From contig JAUIEA010000020.1 in assembly GCA_030429045.1 (NCBI GenBank), forward strand, positions 1 through 38,783: a DNA stretch of 38,783 bases, read 5' to 3'. A program made the translations under genes and the position numbers. The notes below the pieces were generated by a model. The model worked only from the letters and a program-made list of their open reading frames with translations, ran no database searches and was not told the origin of the DNA. This DNA is from Bacteroidia bacterium (GTDB taxonomy: Bacteria > Bacteroidota > Bacteroidia > Chitinophagales > Saprospiraceae). Shown in pieces: positions 16,381 through 24,053 of this stretch (the first letter of the stretch is position 1; each line of letters starts with the position of its first letter).

Positions 16381-16388
16381 CGAAGATA
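16381..16388 (-). promoter_or_regulatory. -7-like box TATCTTCG for the cytochrome-anmK-SDR operon
   Basis: A one-mismatch match to TAnnTTTG ending 5 nt before the cytochrome ATG, a position like that at cysQ and lpxD. The evidence is the box alone. Confidence 0.35.
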
Positions 16389-16431
16389 CAGGGCAAGAAT
16401 GAAACGCGAAGGCGCATAGAGTGGGGAGGAG

Positions 16432-16471
16432 GTTTTGAGGTTATGAGGTTGTGAGGTTGTGAGGTTGTGAG
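16432..16471 (+). repeat. Five-copy 8-bp tandem repeat
   Basis: The units are GTTTTGAG, GTTATGAG and three times GTTGTGAG. The array sits about 57 bases upstream of the cytochrome gene. Being 8 bp, a change of one unit would shift any reading frame but would only alter spacing here. Confidence 0.85.
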
Positions 16472-16591
16472 GAAAATAAAATCTTCTTTGTTGAACCGGA
16501 TGACCACAGCGGCACCCTTGATCGTTGAAAGGCCATGCGTTTGCATCCACCTCCTCAAGCAAGGATCTTCAACAGGTATCAGACTTTGGTC
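16468..16591 (-). pseudogene. Possible remnant of a small helix-turn-helix domain
   Basis: The minus-strand frame reads LIPVEDPCLRRWMQTHGLST, then IKGAAVVIRFNKEDF. The shape, a tryptophan-bearing recognition helix followed by a short wing and RFNKEDF, resembles the end of excisionase/MerR-like domains. It has no proper start and runs into the 8-bp tandem repeat. I regard it as a likely decayed fragment, with low certainty. Confidence 0.3.
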
Positions 16592-16644
16592 ACGTGCCTG
16601 TTTTCTAGTTTTTTTCTTCGTTTGTGGGGTGGATCCCAGGTCCA

Positions 16645-18456
16645 TCAAAAAAACAACCGACTCAAACGGATCTCGTTCATCCAGAAATTGTCCGGACTAT
16701 CCGGCACCCAGATCACAGCGATAATGGCATCCCCGGCCTGCAGGTTTTCGGGCAATCGAACCTCGTATTCAACCGGCCACCACTGGCCGATCTCCACCAG
16801 CCTCGGGATCTGCATGCCATGCCAGATTCCCGGGCCGTCTTTCTGTTGCAATTGAAACACCAGGAGGGCGCAGCTATAGCCCGGAGCGGTGTCTTCACCG
16901 ACCAGCACCGTAGACTGCAGCTTCAGCCATTGCTCCGACCACTCGCGGGCCAGTGAATCCGTGATGTCGATGCGGATGGTCGGACTGTACTTGTCTTTCC
17001 CCTTGACCAGCCAGCCTGGCCTGTTCTGGATCCACTCGGCAGTTCCCGTTGTATCCCGGTCTGCAGCATGCATGGCGATCAGATCGGCATATAGCGCCGG
17101 CTGATCCGGGCGATCCGGAATATCAATGAGGCGCATCATGGATTTGTCCGGTTTGATGCGGCCGAATGCCTCCCAGTAGTACGCGGCATTCATCTCATCT
17201 GCCTTCAGGATGCCTCGTTCCAATTGCCAGCTCTGAAAGAGGTTCAACATTCCGCAGAGAACCACGAAAGCAGGGATCAGCGAACGCCGCCAGGAGGTGC
17301 CCCTCCAGGTGTCCCAGGCGAGCCCCAGGGGCAGGGCCAGGACGGCGTAGGACTGGACCAGGGCACGCATCCCGAACGAACCCGCATACCACCAGATATG
17401 CCAGCTGAGCACGATATAGATATTCGCTGCGGTGAACAGTATGATCCCCGGCGCCCAAAGAGGTGTCCTTTTTCGGAGCAGGAACAATCCTGCGAGAGAG
17501 AGGATCATCACCGGCGTATAGATCAACCACCCTTTCCGATAACTGAACAGACCGTCGATCAGATGAGGGGCCAGGAGGTCGAATTTGTGGCCATATGCTG
17601 CATAGGTATTATAGATCCATTGCCCGGTGGTCCATTTCCACACCATGACCTGAGGTGAAATGACGATCAGGCCGGTGAGGATAGCCAGTGAATAAACCCG
17701 GAAATTCGTCTGGACATGCTGGCGAAACCCCGTCCATCCACCTTCATTCATCCAGATCCAGGAGAGAACCAGGATCGTTGCCAGGACCTCTGAAGGACGG
17801 CACAGGGCCATGACCGCCAGGCAAGCACCCAGCAGGACGCCCTGGCCCATGGAAGGCCTGGACCCCATGCGTTGCAGAAGCAGCAGCAACCCGCTGTACA
17901 AGGCAAAAAGGTAGACATGCGGCATGCCCGGTCCGGAGACAACATAGTGGAACAGGTTGGTGCAAAGGACCAGGATCGCCAGGACGACCCAGGTAGTTGA
18001 TTCACGGAGATAGCGTGACAGAAACCTGGACAGCCAGATCAATCCCAGGGTCAACCAGAAGAAGGCCGCCAGAATGACCATCCACTCATAGGGCTGGGAG
18101 AGCCCATCTGGAGGAAAGCGCGGGTCCAGCTGGGCCCACAGCTCCGCGAGCAGGTAGAAAGGTACCCACAGAATGGCCAGGCCCATGGTATAATTCGGCG
18201 TTTTGATCCCGTCCTTTTCGAAGATCTGATAAGATGAATCAGAAGGCCGGTACTTCTGGAGATGGTCCTGGACAAAGGCAAACTCTGAAAAATCCTTGTA
18301 CTTCAACGCCGCCGGGAGATAGAGATAATACCCATATGAATCCCAGGTAATGACATGACTCTTTCCGGAGAAGACCTGATTGGAAACCAGACTCCATGCA
18401 CCGGCAATAGCCAGAAGTATGTACAATACCCGTCGAAAAGAAAGTCGCATTGTCAT
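16645..18456 (-). CDS. Polytopic membrane protein, GT-C glycosyltransferase-like
   Basis: A 603-residue protein with roughly 11-12 membrane helices over residues 8-420 and a soluble C-terminal domain of about 170 residues. After TM1, a loop carries SHVITWDSYGYYLYLPAALK; an acidic residue in this first loop is the hallmark of GT-C enzymes, which transfer sugars from lipid carriers at the outer face of the inner membrane. The YTMGLAILWVPFYLLAE and GPGMPHVYLFALY segments fit the same fold. The C-terminal part reads as a beta-rich domain. Glycosyltransferase activity is inference. A second ATG (18450) is an alternative start. It is divergent from the O-methyltransferase. Confidence 0.75.
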   Translation of the reverse strand: MTMRLSFRRVLYILLAIAGAWSLVSNQVFSGKSHVITWDSYGYYLYLPAALKYKDFSEFAFVQDHLQKYRPSDSSYQIFEKDGIKTPNYTMGLAILWVPFYLLAELWAQLDPRFPPDGLSQPYEWMVILAAFFWLTLGLIWLSRFLSRYLRESTTWVVLAILVLCTNLFHYVVSGPGMPHVYLFALYSGLLLLLQRMGSRPSMGQGVLLGACLAVMALCRPSEVLATILVLSWIWMNEGGWTGFRQHVQTNFRVYSLAILTGLIVISPQVMVWKWTTGQWIYNTYAAYGHKFDLLAPHLIDGLFSYRKGWLIYTPVMILSLAGLFLLRKRTPLWAPGIILFTAANIYIVLSWHIWWYAGSFGMRALVQSYAVLALPLGLAWDTWRGTSWRRSLIPAFVVLCGMLNLFQSWQLERGILKADEMNAAYYWEAFGRIKPDKSMMRLIDIPDRPDQPALYADLIAMHAADRDTTGTAEWIQNRPGWLVKGKDKYSPTIRIDITDSLAREWSEQWLKLQSTVLVGEDTAPGYSCALLVFQLQQKDGPGIWHGMQIPRLVEIGQWWPVEYEVRLPENLQAGDAIIAVIWVPDSPDNFWMNEIRLSRLFF

Positions 18457-18476
18457 GGATGATTCAGGATCAGGAT

Positions 18477-18507
18477 TTGGGTATTCCGGCCAGTGGGGCT
18501 AATTTTC
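18477..18507 (+). promoter_or_regulatory. Promoter of the O-methyltransferase operon
   Basis: TTG at 18477-18479 (within TTTG), a 20-bp spacer, then TAATTTTC at 18500-18507, one mismatch from TAnnTTTG. The expected transcription start lies about 9 nt before the ATG at 18523. Confidence 0.55.
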
Positions 18508-18522
18508 CGCAAATTACAATGC

Positions 18523-19164
18523 ATGCCCCAGATCGTTGATGCTCGTTTGGAAGACTATTGCGCCCGGTGGAGTACTCCGGTCCACCCGGTTTTGGAAGAA
18601 CTGGACCGCGAAACCCACCTGAAGACCCTCTATCCCCAGATGCTGACCGGCGCCTGGCAAGGTCGATTCCTGACCATGATCAGCCAACTGGTCTCACCAA
18701 AACGCATCCTTGAAGTAGGGACCTTCACCGGCTATAGCGCCATCTGCCTGGCCATGGGCCTGTCTCCAGGGGGCATCCTGGATACGATCGAGGTGGATGA
18801 AGAACGTGAACCCATGATCCGGCGATATATTCGGAAGGCCCAGATGGAGGACCGGATCCACCTGCACATGGGCAGTGCCCTGGATATCATCCCCCGACTG
18901 GAAGGGCCTTTTGATCTGATCTTCCTCGATGCCCACAAACCGGATTACCCCCACTACTTCGATCTGGCCTTCGACAAGATCTCTCCTGGTGGATTGATCC
19001 TGTCTGACAATGTCCTGTGGAGTGGCAAGGTCCTGGAAGATGACCAGGATGAGGACACCCGTGCATTGCATGCCTACAACGAAAAACTCGCCGGGGATCC
19101 GCGAGTGGAGCAGGTCATCCTTCCATTGCGGGACGGCCTGTCCGTTGCGCGAAAATTGCCCTGA
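18523..19164 (+). CDS. Class I SAM-dependent O-methyltransferase (COG4122)
   Basis: A 213-residue Methyltransf_3 family enzyme. Motif I is ILEVGTFTGYSAICLA, with the SAM-binding glycines; the acidic residue of the next strand lies in TIEVDEE, and IFLDAHKPDYPHYF contributes the metal- and substrate-side Asp, then NVLWSGKV. The family methylates catechol-like or other small hydroxylated molecules in the cytoplasm, usually with a divalent metal. An in-frame GTG at 18493 lies upstream of the -7 box, so the ATG at 18523 is preferred. Its stop overlaps the start of the next gene by one base. Confidence 0.92.
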   Translation: MPQIVDARLEDYCARWSTPVHPVLEELDRETHLKTLYPQMLTGAWQGRFLTMISQLVSPKRILEVGTFTGYSAICLAMGLSPGGILDTIEVDEEREPMIRRYIRKAQMEDRIHLHMGSALDIIPRLEGPFDLIFLDAHKPDYPHYFDLAFDKISPGGLILSDNVLWSGKVLEDDQDEDTRALHAYNEKLAGDPRVEQVILPLRDGLSVARKLP

Positions 19165-20099
19165 TGGATCCATGCACCCGCTACGCCAGTTTTTGTCAGA
19201 AGGTTGACCACCTCCCCGTGTTCATGGAGCCCTGGTATCTCGATGCCCTGGCGCCTGGTTGGCAGGTTGCCCTGGCAGAACGCGGGGGTGAAGTGGTAGG
19301 GGCATGGCCCTATTTTCCCAAAAAAAAAGGTCCTTTCCGGTATGTGACCATGCCTCTTCTGGTACGTATGATGGGCCCGGTCTTTCGGCCGGATGCCGAT
19401 GAGGACAAACATCGATACAAGCTGATCCCCCAGCTTTGGAAACAGATTCCACGTCACCTGGTCTTCCGTCAGGACGCTCCCTATTCTCTGACCAACTGGT
19501 TGCCTCTATACTGGCTGGGCTTCCGGCAGTACACCCGATATTCCTACCGGATCGACCTGTCAAAGGGGGAACAATCCATCTGGGATGCCCTGGCTGCAGA
19601 CTATCGTCAACACAAGATCCCCAAGGCCAGGAACCTGGTCACCGTCGAATCATCCGATGACCTGCAAGCCTTCCATACGGTTCATGAAGCGACTTTCAAA
19701 CGGCAGGGAAAACCCTGCCCTGTGCCGTTTACCACGTTGCAGCGCCTGGATAAAGCAGCAAAAAATGAGGGCCGTCGACAGATCCTGCTGGCCCGGGATC
19801 TGGAAACTGGCCGGGTGCACGGGGCCCTCTACCTGATCCGGGACCATCACTCGGTCTACCTGTTAATGGCCGGTTCGGATCCGGAACTTCGATCTTCCGG
19901 CGCCGTCATTCTCCTCACCTGGGAGGCCATTCAGTGGTCATTGCAACAGCCGGGTATCCAGTATTTCGATTTTATGGGCAGCATGATCGAACCCATCGAG
20001 CGGGTCCGCCGCCAGTTTGGTGCCGAGCAGATCCCCTTCTTCCGGATCGGGCATCTGAAGTGGGGGTGGTTGAGTCTGTTGATGGGGGGAAAGGTTTAG
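19164..20099 (+). CDS. FemAB/GNAT-like acyltransferase
   Basis: A 311-residue protein resembling the FemAB-type double-GNAT family (Acetyltransf_6): VFMEPWYLDALAP near the N-terminus, then GGEVVGAWPYF, a central RIDLSKGEQSIWDAL strand-helix, and the C-terminal half with GALYLIRDHHSVYLLMAGSD and YFDFMGSMIEP. Such proteins transfer amino acids or acyl groups, or are of unknown activity. Translation is coupled to the O-methyltransferase through TGATG, so the two may modify one product. A run of nine A at 19320-19328 lies inside the gene, coding Lys-Lys-Lys. No terminator was seen after it. Confidence 0.75.
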   Translation: MDPCTRYASFCQKVDHLPVFMEPWYLDALAPGWQVALAERGGEVVGAWPYFPKKKGPFRYVTMPLLVRMMGPVFRPDADEDKHRYKLIPQLWKQIPRHLVFRQDAPYSLTNWLPLYWLGFRQYTRYSYRIDLSKGEQSIWDALAADYRQHKIPKARNLVTVESSDDLQAFHTVHEATFKRQGKPCPVPFTTLQRLDKAAKNEGRRQILLARDLETGRVHGALYLIRDHHSVYLLMAGSDPELRSSGAVILLTWEAIQWSLQQPGIQYFDFMGSMIEPIERVRRQFGAEQIPFFRIGHLKWGWLSLLMGGKV

Positions 20100-20215
20100 T
20101 TGGTGGTTTCTGAAAATCACTACTCTACGATTTATTTTAAGACCGGCGGTAAATTGTATGAGTAGTGGCAGATTGCGTGGTACTTTCCTGTCAAACCGCT
20201 ACGCTGTTTGAGCGG

Positions 20216-20929
20216 GCTACAAACCTTAAAATTTGCACATCACCTCCCATTACTTATACATAATGTTGGCGGTAGTATTCATTTGTCGTTTTATTTCTGC
20301 TTATTTATGTTAATCATCAAAAACTTACACCTAAACTTAACCCAAAAGGAATAAATAAAATGTCCTCTGTTTCTGTCCCAGAAAATGGAATTTGTCCAAA
20401 TATTCTAAAATTCAATTTATTCGAGTTTAGGGGTAAAATTCTATAACCAAATATTGGATAAAGTAAATAGGGTTGAGTTGTATTTCCATTAATTATTGTT
20501 CCACCTAATCCAAATTCAAAAAAATGTTTTCCTTTTCCAATGTTTCCTGTAATGTGATGTGGTATAGTGAGGTACTTTTCTGAAGGAGTAGAACATGGCC
20601 CCCAAATACAAATTTGAAATTCTTCGTTATAGCCTAATCCTAATTTACTACTTAAAATAAAGATCGAGCTTACAATAATTTGTCTCTCATAATTTACCGA
20701 AATAATTGAGGCATCACCTAATAAATTCAGATTAATGTTATTTATTGGTCTTGCTTTAATAATGCCTTCTTGATTCTGAGCAAATAATACTCTCCCCGTA
20801 AGCAATAATATTATTAGTAAGACTATTTTTCTTATCATTTCAAGTTTTTGTTTATTACCGCCAACTTACTTATAAACGCAACTCAAATACTAATACTTCC
20901 ATCTACAAACGTTTATAACCGTTTGTAGC
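20216..20929. mobile_element. AT-rich gene-cassette-like insert
   Basis: One AT-rich gene sits between inverted repeats GTTGGCGGTA (20265-20274) and TACCGCCAAC (20856-20865). An outer inverted pair, GCTACAAAC (20216-20224) and GTTTGTAGC (20921-20929), lies 40 and 55 bases further out. TTACTTATA occurs as a direct repeat beside both inner repeats, and a perfect CTACAAACG/CGTTTGTAG hairpin (20903-20928) lies at the right end. A start in GTT and a complementary AAC near the end is how integron cassettes are built, but the arms do not match the attC consensus well and no integrase is present. The limits are approximate. Confidence 0.45.
20317..20838 (-). CDS. Secreted or outer-membrane hypothetical protein in the AT-rich insert
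   Basis: A 173-residue protein with a clear signal peptide (MIRKIVLLIILLLTGRVLFA, cleavage probably before QNQ). The rest alternates hydrophobic residues as in beta-strands, is rich in Gly, Asn and Ile, and ends LSLGVSF with a terminal Phe, as in outer-membrane barrels. FFEFGLGGTI and PYLLYPIFGYR are the sort of strands seen in small Bacteroidota barrels. I do not recognise a named family. Its AT-rich sequence, isoleucine and asparagine content, and terminal inverted repeats contrast with all neighbours, pointing to recent acquisition. Confidence 0.8.
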   Translation of the reverse strand: MIRKIVLLIILLLTGRVLFAQNQEGIIKARPINNINLNLLGDASIISVNYERQIIVSSIFILSSKLGLGYNEEFQICIWGPCSTPSEKYLTIPHHITGNIGKGKHFFEFGLGGTIINGNTTQPYLLYPIFGYRILPLNSNKLNFRIFGQIPFSGTETEDILFIPFGLSLGVSF

Positions 20930-21078
20930 CAGCTAAAACCAGAGGTCTAGGGTTCTATGATTGCTGTCACATCTATTTCTCCCTCAATTTATCACCTATT
21001 TCCCAATATCTCCACCCCAACTTTCAAAATGGATATACGCCAGACACTCTGCGCAGTGGCATCTATCTGATCTTGAAC

Positions 21079-21822
21079 TTACACCCCCACCACTGCACAG
21101 GCCCAACCTTCATTCAGATCGTATGCCTTATGACCTTCCTGGATATAGAACTGCACCTGGAGTAGGAGAAGATCCTGCCCCGGCCCGTCAGGTGAGCGTT
21201 CGGGTATCAAAGCGATGTCGGCGGGGAATTGCTCCCGCTCAAACAGGACCGTTGCTGTGCGTACCGCATCGCCTTCCCGCGCTGTGGTATCCAGGCGCAC
21301 CCAGGCACTGCGGAAGAGGACATGGGTGGCCGTCCGTGGCCATTGGAGCATGTCATGCACGGTTTTGATTCGGATGACACCTGTCTTCAGGTCAACCATT
21401 GGCTTGGCGTGCAGTATCTGATCCAAGGGGTAGTTCTTGTTGAGGTTAAACCCGAGGAGAATCTCCTTGCCCTCTGGTTCGGCTAATCCCGGTCCGACCA
21501 TCCTCTGTCCCCTGTTCGAGGTTTTGTCCTCCTTCATCACCTTGTGCAGGGTACTGATCAACCGGGAGGTCATCCGCGCATCCCCGCAAGCCTTGAAACT
21601 ATTTCCCATCAGTCGCCGCAACAGAGCCGCCACCTTGGTCACCCGACCAAATTCAGTGGCATTTTCCATGGTCCGCTCAAATTGCGGGCTGTTTTTAACT
21701 TTTTCGGAGTCATGTCGATGTGTCCGGCGTACCAGGTAACCATCCGTTCGAGAGTGGTAAAACGTCAGGTCATCCATGGTGCCGGAGATCTTTAATGCGC
21801 TTTTCAGTTTGGGCATTGTCAT
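21079..21822 (-). CDS. Conserved Bacteroidota hypothetical protein
   Basis: A 247-residue soluble protein without signal peptide or membrane helix. Its N-terminus follows a pattern I know from orphan Bacteroidota proteins: a G-x-hydrophobic element (ALKISGTMDDLTFYHSRTDG), YLVRR, then NSPQFERTMENATEFGRVTK, RLMGNSFKACGDARMTSRLI, and later GKEILLGFNLNKN. The C-terminal half looks beta-rich, with VLFRSAWVRLDTTAREGDAV. No catalytic motif is visible and function is unknown. The alternative start MPKLKSALK lies two codons in. Upstream (21929-21972) are four exact 11-bp iterons, which may regulate it. It stands alone, beside the cassette-like insert. Confidence 0.8.
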   Translation of the reverse strand: MTMPKLKSALKISGTMDDLTFYHSRTDGYLVRRTHRHDSEKVKNSPQFERTMENATEFGRVTKVAALLRRLMGNSFKACGDARMTSRLISTLHKVMKEDKTSNRGQRMVGPGLAEPEGKEILLGFNLNKNYPLDQILHAKPMVDLKTGVIRIKTVHDMLQWPRTATHVLFRSAWVRLDTTAREGDAVRTATVLFEREQFPADIALIPERSPDGPGQDLLLLQVQFYIQEGHKAYDLNEGWACAVVGV

Positions 21823-21928
21823 CTTCTATTTGACTCGACCATTCCTCTGCTTCTGAGTGTAGCAACAGAGGTATTCCTGAGTATATAACGATAGAATAAG
21901 GCCTAATTGATATAGAGGTGACCTATCC

Positions 21929-21972
21929 ATCAAGTATAGATCAAGTAGGTATGAAGTATAGATGAAGTATAT
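21929..21972 (+). repeat. Four 11-bp iterons upstream of the orphan gene
   Basis: The units are ATCAAGTATAG, ATCAAGTAGGT, ATGAAGTATAG and ATGAAGTATAT, back to back with no gaps. The core ATSAAGTA recurs at exactly 11 bp. The array lies 107-150 bases upstream of the minus-strand start at 21822. Confidence 0.85.
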
Positions 21973-22049
21973 AAATACCTCAGTTACAGCACTTATTCCC
22001 CTCGGCTGGAGTAGCGATCAAGAGCCTGGATTGTTATGGAGTTGAGGAG

Positions 22050-22606
22050 AAAGGTTTATTCGTTTATGAGTTTATTCGGGAATCTTCACCAAAGGAGGGT
22101 CGTGAAAACGGTTTTCGGTATTCGGCGTTCGGTATTCGGGAACACAAACCTTCAACGTACATGCATGATGGTACCGCTCCCCTTTCCCTCGAGGGCTTGG
22201 GGCCATTCGCTGGTGGCACTTTCACCTTTGGATCCTGTTGGACAAGTAAATGGTCAAGGGCAAAAGGTAAAAGGCCCAATTGTAGGGGCTCCCTTCTCCT
22301 TGGAAAGGAGAGGGGTTGGGGGTGAGGTTATCACCTCGGCCATTCGCGGGTGACTGGCCACCGTATTCCCCATTTGGAAGAACTTTCAGCGGTTGTTGAG
22401 TAGCAGTTCGACCCCTACAGGGCCACTTAATTGCTCGACTGGATTTACTATAGATATTTGACCCCTATGGGGCCACATAGGAGAGGTCTGTCGGCCGAAG
22501 CCTCAGCCCCGCGTACTCGGGGGATGGAGTTTGGAGGTAATAGAAAAAGGTTTATTCGTTTATGGGTTTATGAGTTTATTCGGATCGTCGCCAATGGAGG
22601 GCCTGT
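22050..22606 (+). repeat. Two copies of a ~55-bp module, plus a third partial
   Basis: Copy 1 (about 22050-22103) and copy 2 (about 22547-22604) share GGTTTATTCGTTTATG, then GAGTTTATTCGG, then a CGCCAATGGAGGG-like end, which is degenerate in copy 1. A third partial copy, the last 22 bases, is at 22662-22683. Confidence 0.6.
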
Positions 22607-22975
22607 AATGTTGAGGAATTATGGAGTTATGGAGCTATGTAGGAGGTTATGCGTTGATTCAGATCGTCGCCAATGGAGGGCCTCCAGAAGATCATGGCCG
22701 ACCTTACTGTTTAAGGGTTTACCATTATTCCATTGGTGCTCACAAAGAACGGCATGCCGTATTGTTTTGCCGATAAGAAGTACTTGATGATTTATGGCGA
22801 AGAAATGCATACCGTATTCATTTTCGGGCCTACACCAACGGCAAAACAGAAACAGCCGGGCCATGATCTAAACGACCGCCAATTCAAGAGCTGTGACAAA
22901 CGAAAGTTCAAACAAGATAAAGGCCCATTTTGGCGGCAAGCGCTTTTTCCTCCCTTTTTGGCGAGTCAAAAAGGC

Positions 22976-22993
22976 GCCCCGAGTACTCGGGGC
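22976..22993. repeat. Perfect 18-bp palindrome
   Basis: GCCCCGAGTACTCGGGGC is fully self-complementary. A near relative, CCCCGCGTACTCGGGGG, occurs near 22508. No T tract follows. Confidence 0.7.
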
Positions 22994-23124
22994 ACCGGCT
23001 GGATTCTAGCCAGGCATGAAATCTATTTCAAAAAACTTTTGACTCCGTACCCCAGAATGAAAAACTAATCCATTCTCCTTGCGTTCGCGATTCACAACGC
23101 CCTTTATTGGCGCCTTGCCGGCGC

Positions 23125-23153
23125 AAAAAAAAAGGGCGCACTTGCGTGCGCCC
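23125..23153 (-). terminator. Rho-independent terminator of the small basic protein gene
   Basis: An 8-bp stem, GGGCGCAC (23134-23141) with GTGCGCCC (23146-23153), has a 4-nt loop and is followed on the minus strand by nine T. It lies 38 bases after the stop. Confidence 0.93.
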
Positions 23154-23190
23154 CCAACAGGCTTGCGTATGAGAATCTGTTTGTTCTTGA

Positions 23191-23514
23191 TCAGTATTGA
23201 AACTGATGGTTGTGCTTTTTTCTGGCAATGTTGCGATTGGCCATTTTCTGGGCATGGCGAATCCGGGCCTTTTCACGGTAACTGATATGGCCATCCTTTC
23301 GGGCCTGACGCTTCATCTTCTGAATGTGTCGCTGCTGGCCTTTCAATTGGCGGACTTCCTGCCGGGTCAGGTCTCCCTGGTGGATGCCCTGGTGAATGCG
23401 GTGGTGCTGACGAACCTGGGTCTGACGGATGGACTGCGTACAGTTCTGCGCGGTGGCTGTAATCCCTGAAAAGGCGAATCCGACCAGGAGGATGAATATG
23501 TGCTTCGTGTTCAT
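23191..23514 (-). CDS. Small basic secreted protein
   Basis: A 107-residue protein with a signal peptide (MNTKHIFILLVGFAFSGITATA, then QN). The mature part is helical and very basic: HQGIHQGDLTRQEVRQLKGQ, then RHIQKMKRQARKDGHISYRE, KARIRHAQKMANRNIARKKH. This pattern of a 'GDLT..E...L' turn followed by 'DG.is..E' resembles small exported proteins seen in many Gram-negative genomes, with no known role; the two turns look like weak EF-hand remnants. It stands alone with its own strong terminator. Function unknown. Confidence 0.75.
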   Translation of the reverse strand: MNTKHIFILLVGFAFSGITATAQNCTQSIRQTQVRQHHRIHQGIHQGDLTRQEVRQLKGQQRHIQKMKRQARKDGHISYREKARIRHAQKMANRNIARKKHNHQFQY

Positions 23515-23633
23515 ATCTTTTGATTTTATACTTCATAGACTACCCGGATCCACTGCGGTTAACCCCGGTTCTGTTCTTTAACGTCGCTTTAACCCGGCGT
23601 GAATCGTAATTTTACCCCAAATCCAACTCCGTC

Positions 23634-24053
23634 ATGCTCAAACAAGTGGAACATATCGGCCTGGCCGTCAAGGACCTGGCCAAGGCAAACGACCTGTACA
23701 CCCGATTGCTGGGCGTCGAACCATATAAGATGGAGGAAGTGGAAAGCGAGGGCGTGATGACCTCCTTCTTTCAAACCGGGCAAACCAAGATCGAACTGTT
23801 GGTGGCCACACATGAGGCCTCCCCGATCGCCAGGTTCATCGAAAAAAGGGGAGAAGGCATCCATCATATCGCCTTCGAGGTGGCCGATATTCACCAGGAG
23901 ATGAAGCGTCTCAAAGAAGACGGATTCATCCTCCTGAATGACCAACCCAAACACGGCGCAGACAACAAGCTGGTTTGCTTCATCCATCCCAAAAGTGCCC
24001 ATGGGGTCCTGGTCGAACTCTGCCAATCCATCCCGGACGATCAATCTCTCTGA
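23634..24053 (+). CDS. mce: Methylmalonyl-CoA epimerase
   Basis: A 139-residue VOC-superfamily protein of the normal epimerase length. The metal ligands expected in this family are visible: His7 in VEHIGLAV, His in GEGIHHIAFEV, and the glutamate in GVLVELCQ, with the Gln-bearing strand TGQTKIELLV. It interconverts (R)- and (S)-methylmalonyl-CoA between propionyl-CoA carboxylase and methylmalonyl-CoA mutase. The mutase genes are not adjacent. Its stop shares a base with the start of the next gene (TGATG), so the TauE/SafE permease is co-translated. Confidence 0.92.
   Translation: MLKQVEHIGLAVKDLAKANDLYTRLLGVEPYKMEEVESEGVMTSFFQTGQTKIELLVATHEASPIARFIEKRGEGIHHIAFEVADIHQEMKRLKEDGFILLNDQPKHGADNKLVCFIHPKSAHGVLVELCQSIPDDQSL

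Larger units (their letters stand above)
21973..23124. other. Repeat-rich non-coding region
   Basis: This stretch of about 1.15 kb has no credible gene; the frames in it lack domains and cross repeats. It holds a duplicated GGTTTATTCGTTTAT module (22050 and 22547), a 22-bp direct repeat of GATCGTCGCCAATGGAGGGC type (22583 and 22662), twin TTCGGTATTCGG motifs (22114 and 22128), two GACCCCTAyrGGGGCCAC-like boxes (near 22411 and 22460) and palindrome 22976-22993. It looks like accumulated intergenic repeat families. Confidence 0.6.

Noticed and set aside
16432-16471. A CRISPR array
   Set aside because: The units are 8 bp, contiguous and without spacers. No cas gene is present, and the other short repeat groups (5177-5910, 21929-21972) also lack spacers.
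16064-16648. A longer cytochrome protein starting at 16648
   Set aside because: The extra 91 residues run through the 8-bp tandem repeat and lack any family match, whereas the ATG at 16375 gives a normal lipoprotein signal.
20216-20929. A standard integron attC site
   Set aside because: The arms are complementary but the core does not fit RYYYAAC/GTTRRRY, and no integrase is in view. I kept the cassette idea only as a hypothesis.
22733-23068. Open frames in the repeat-rich gap (also 22036-22353 and 22619-22864)
   Set aside because: They overlap each other on opposite strands, cross repeats and a palindrome, lack domains, and have no promoter or terminator.
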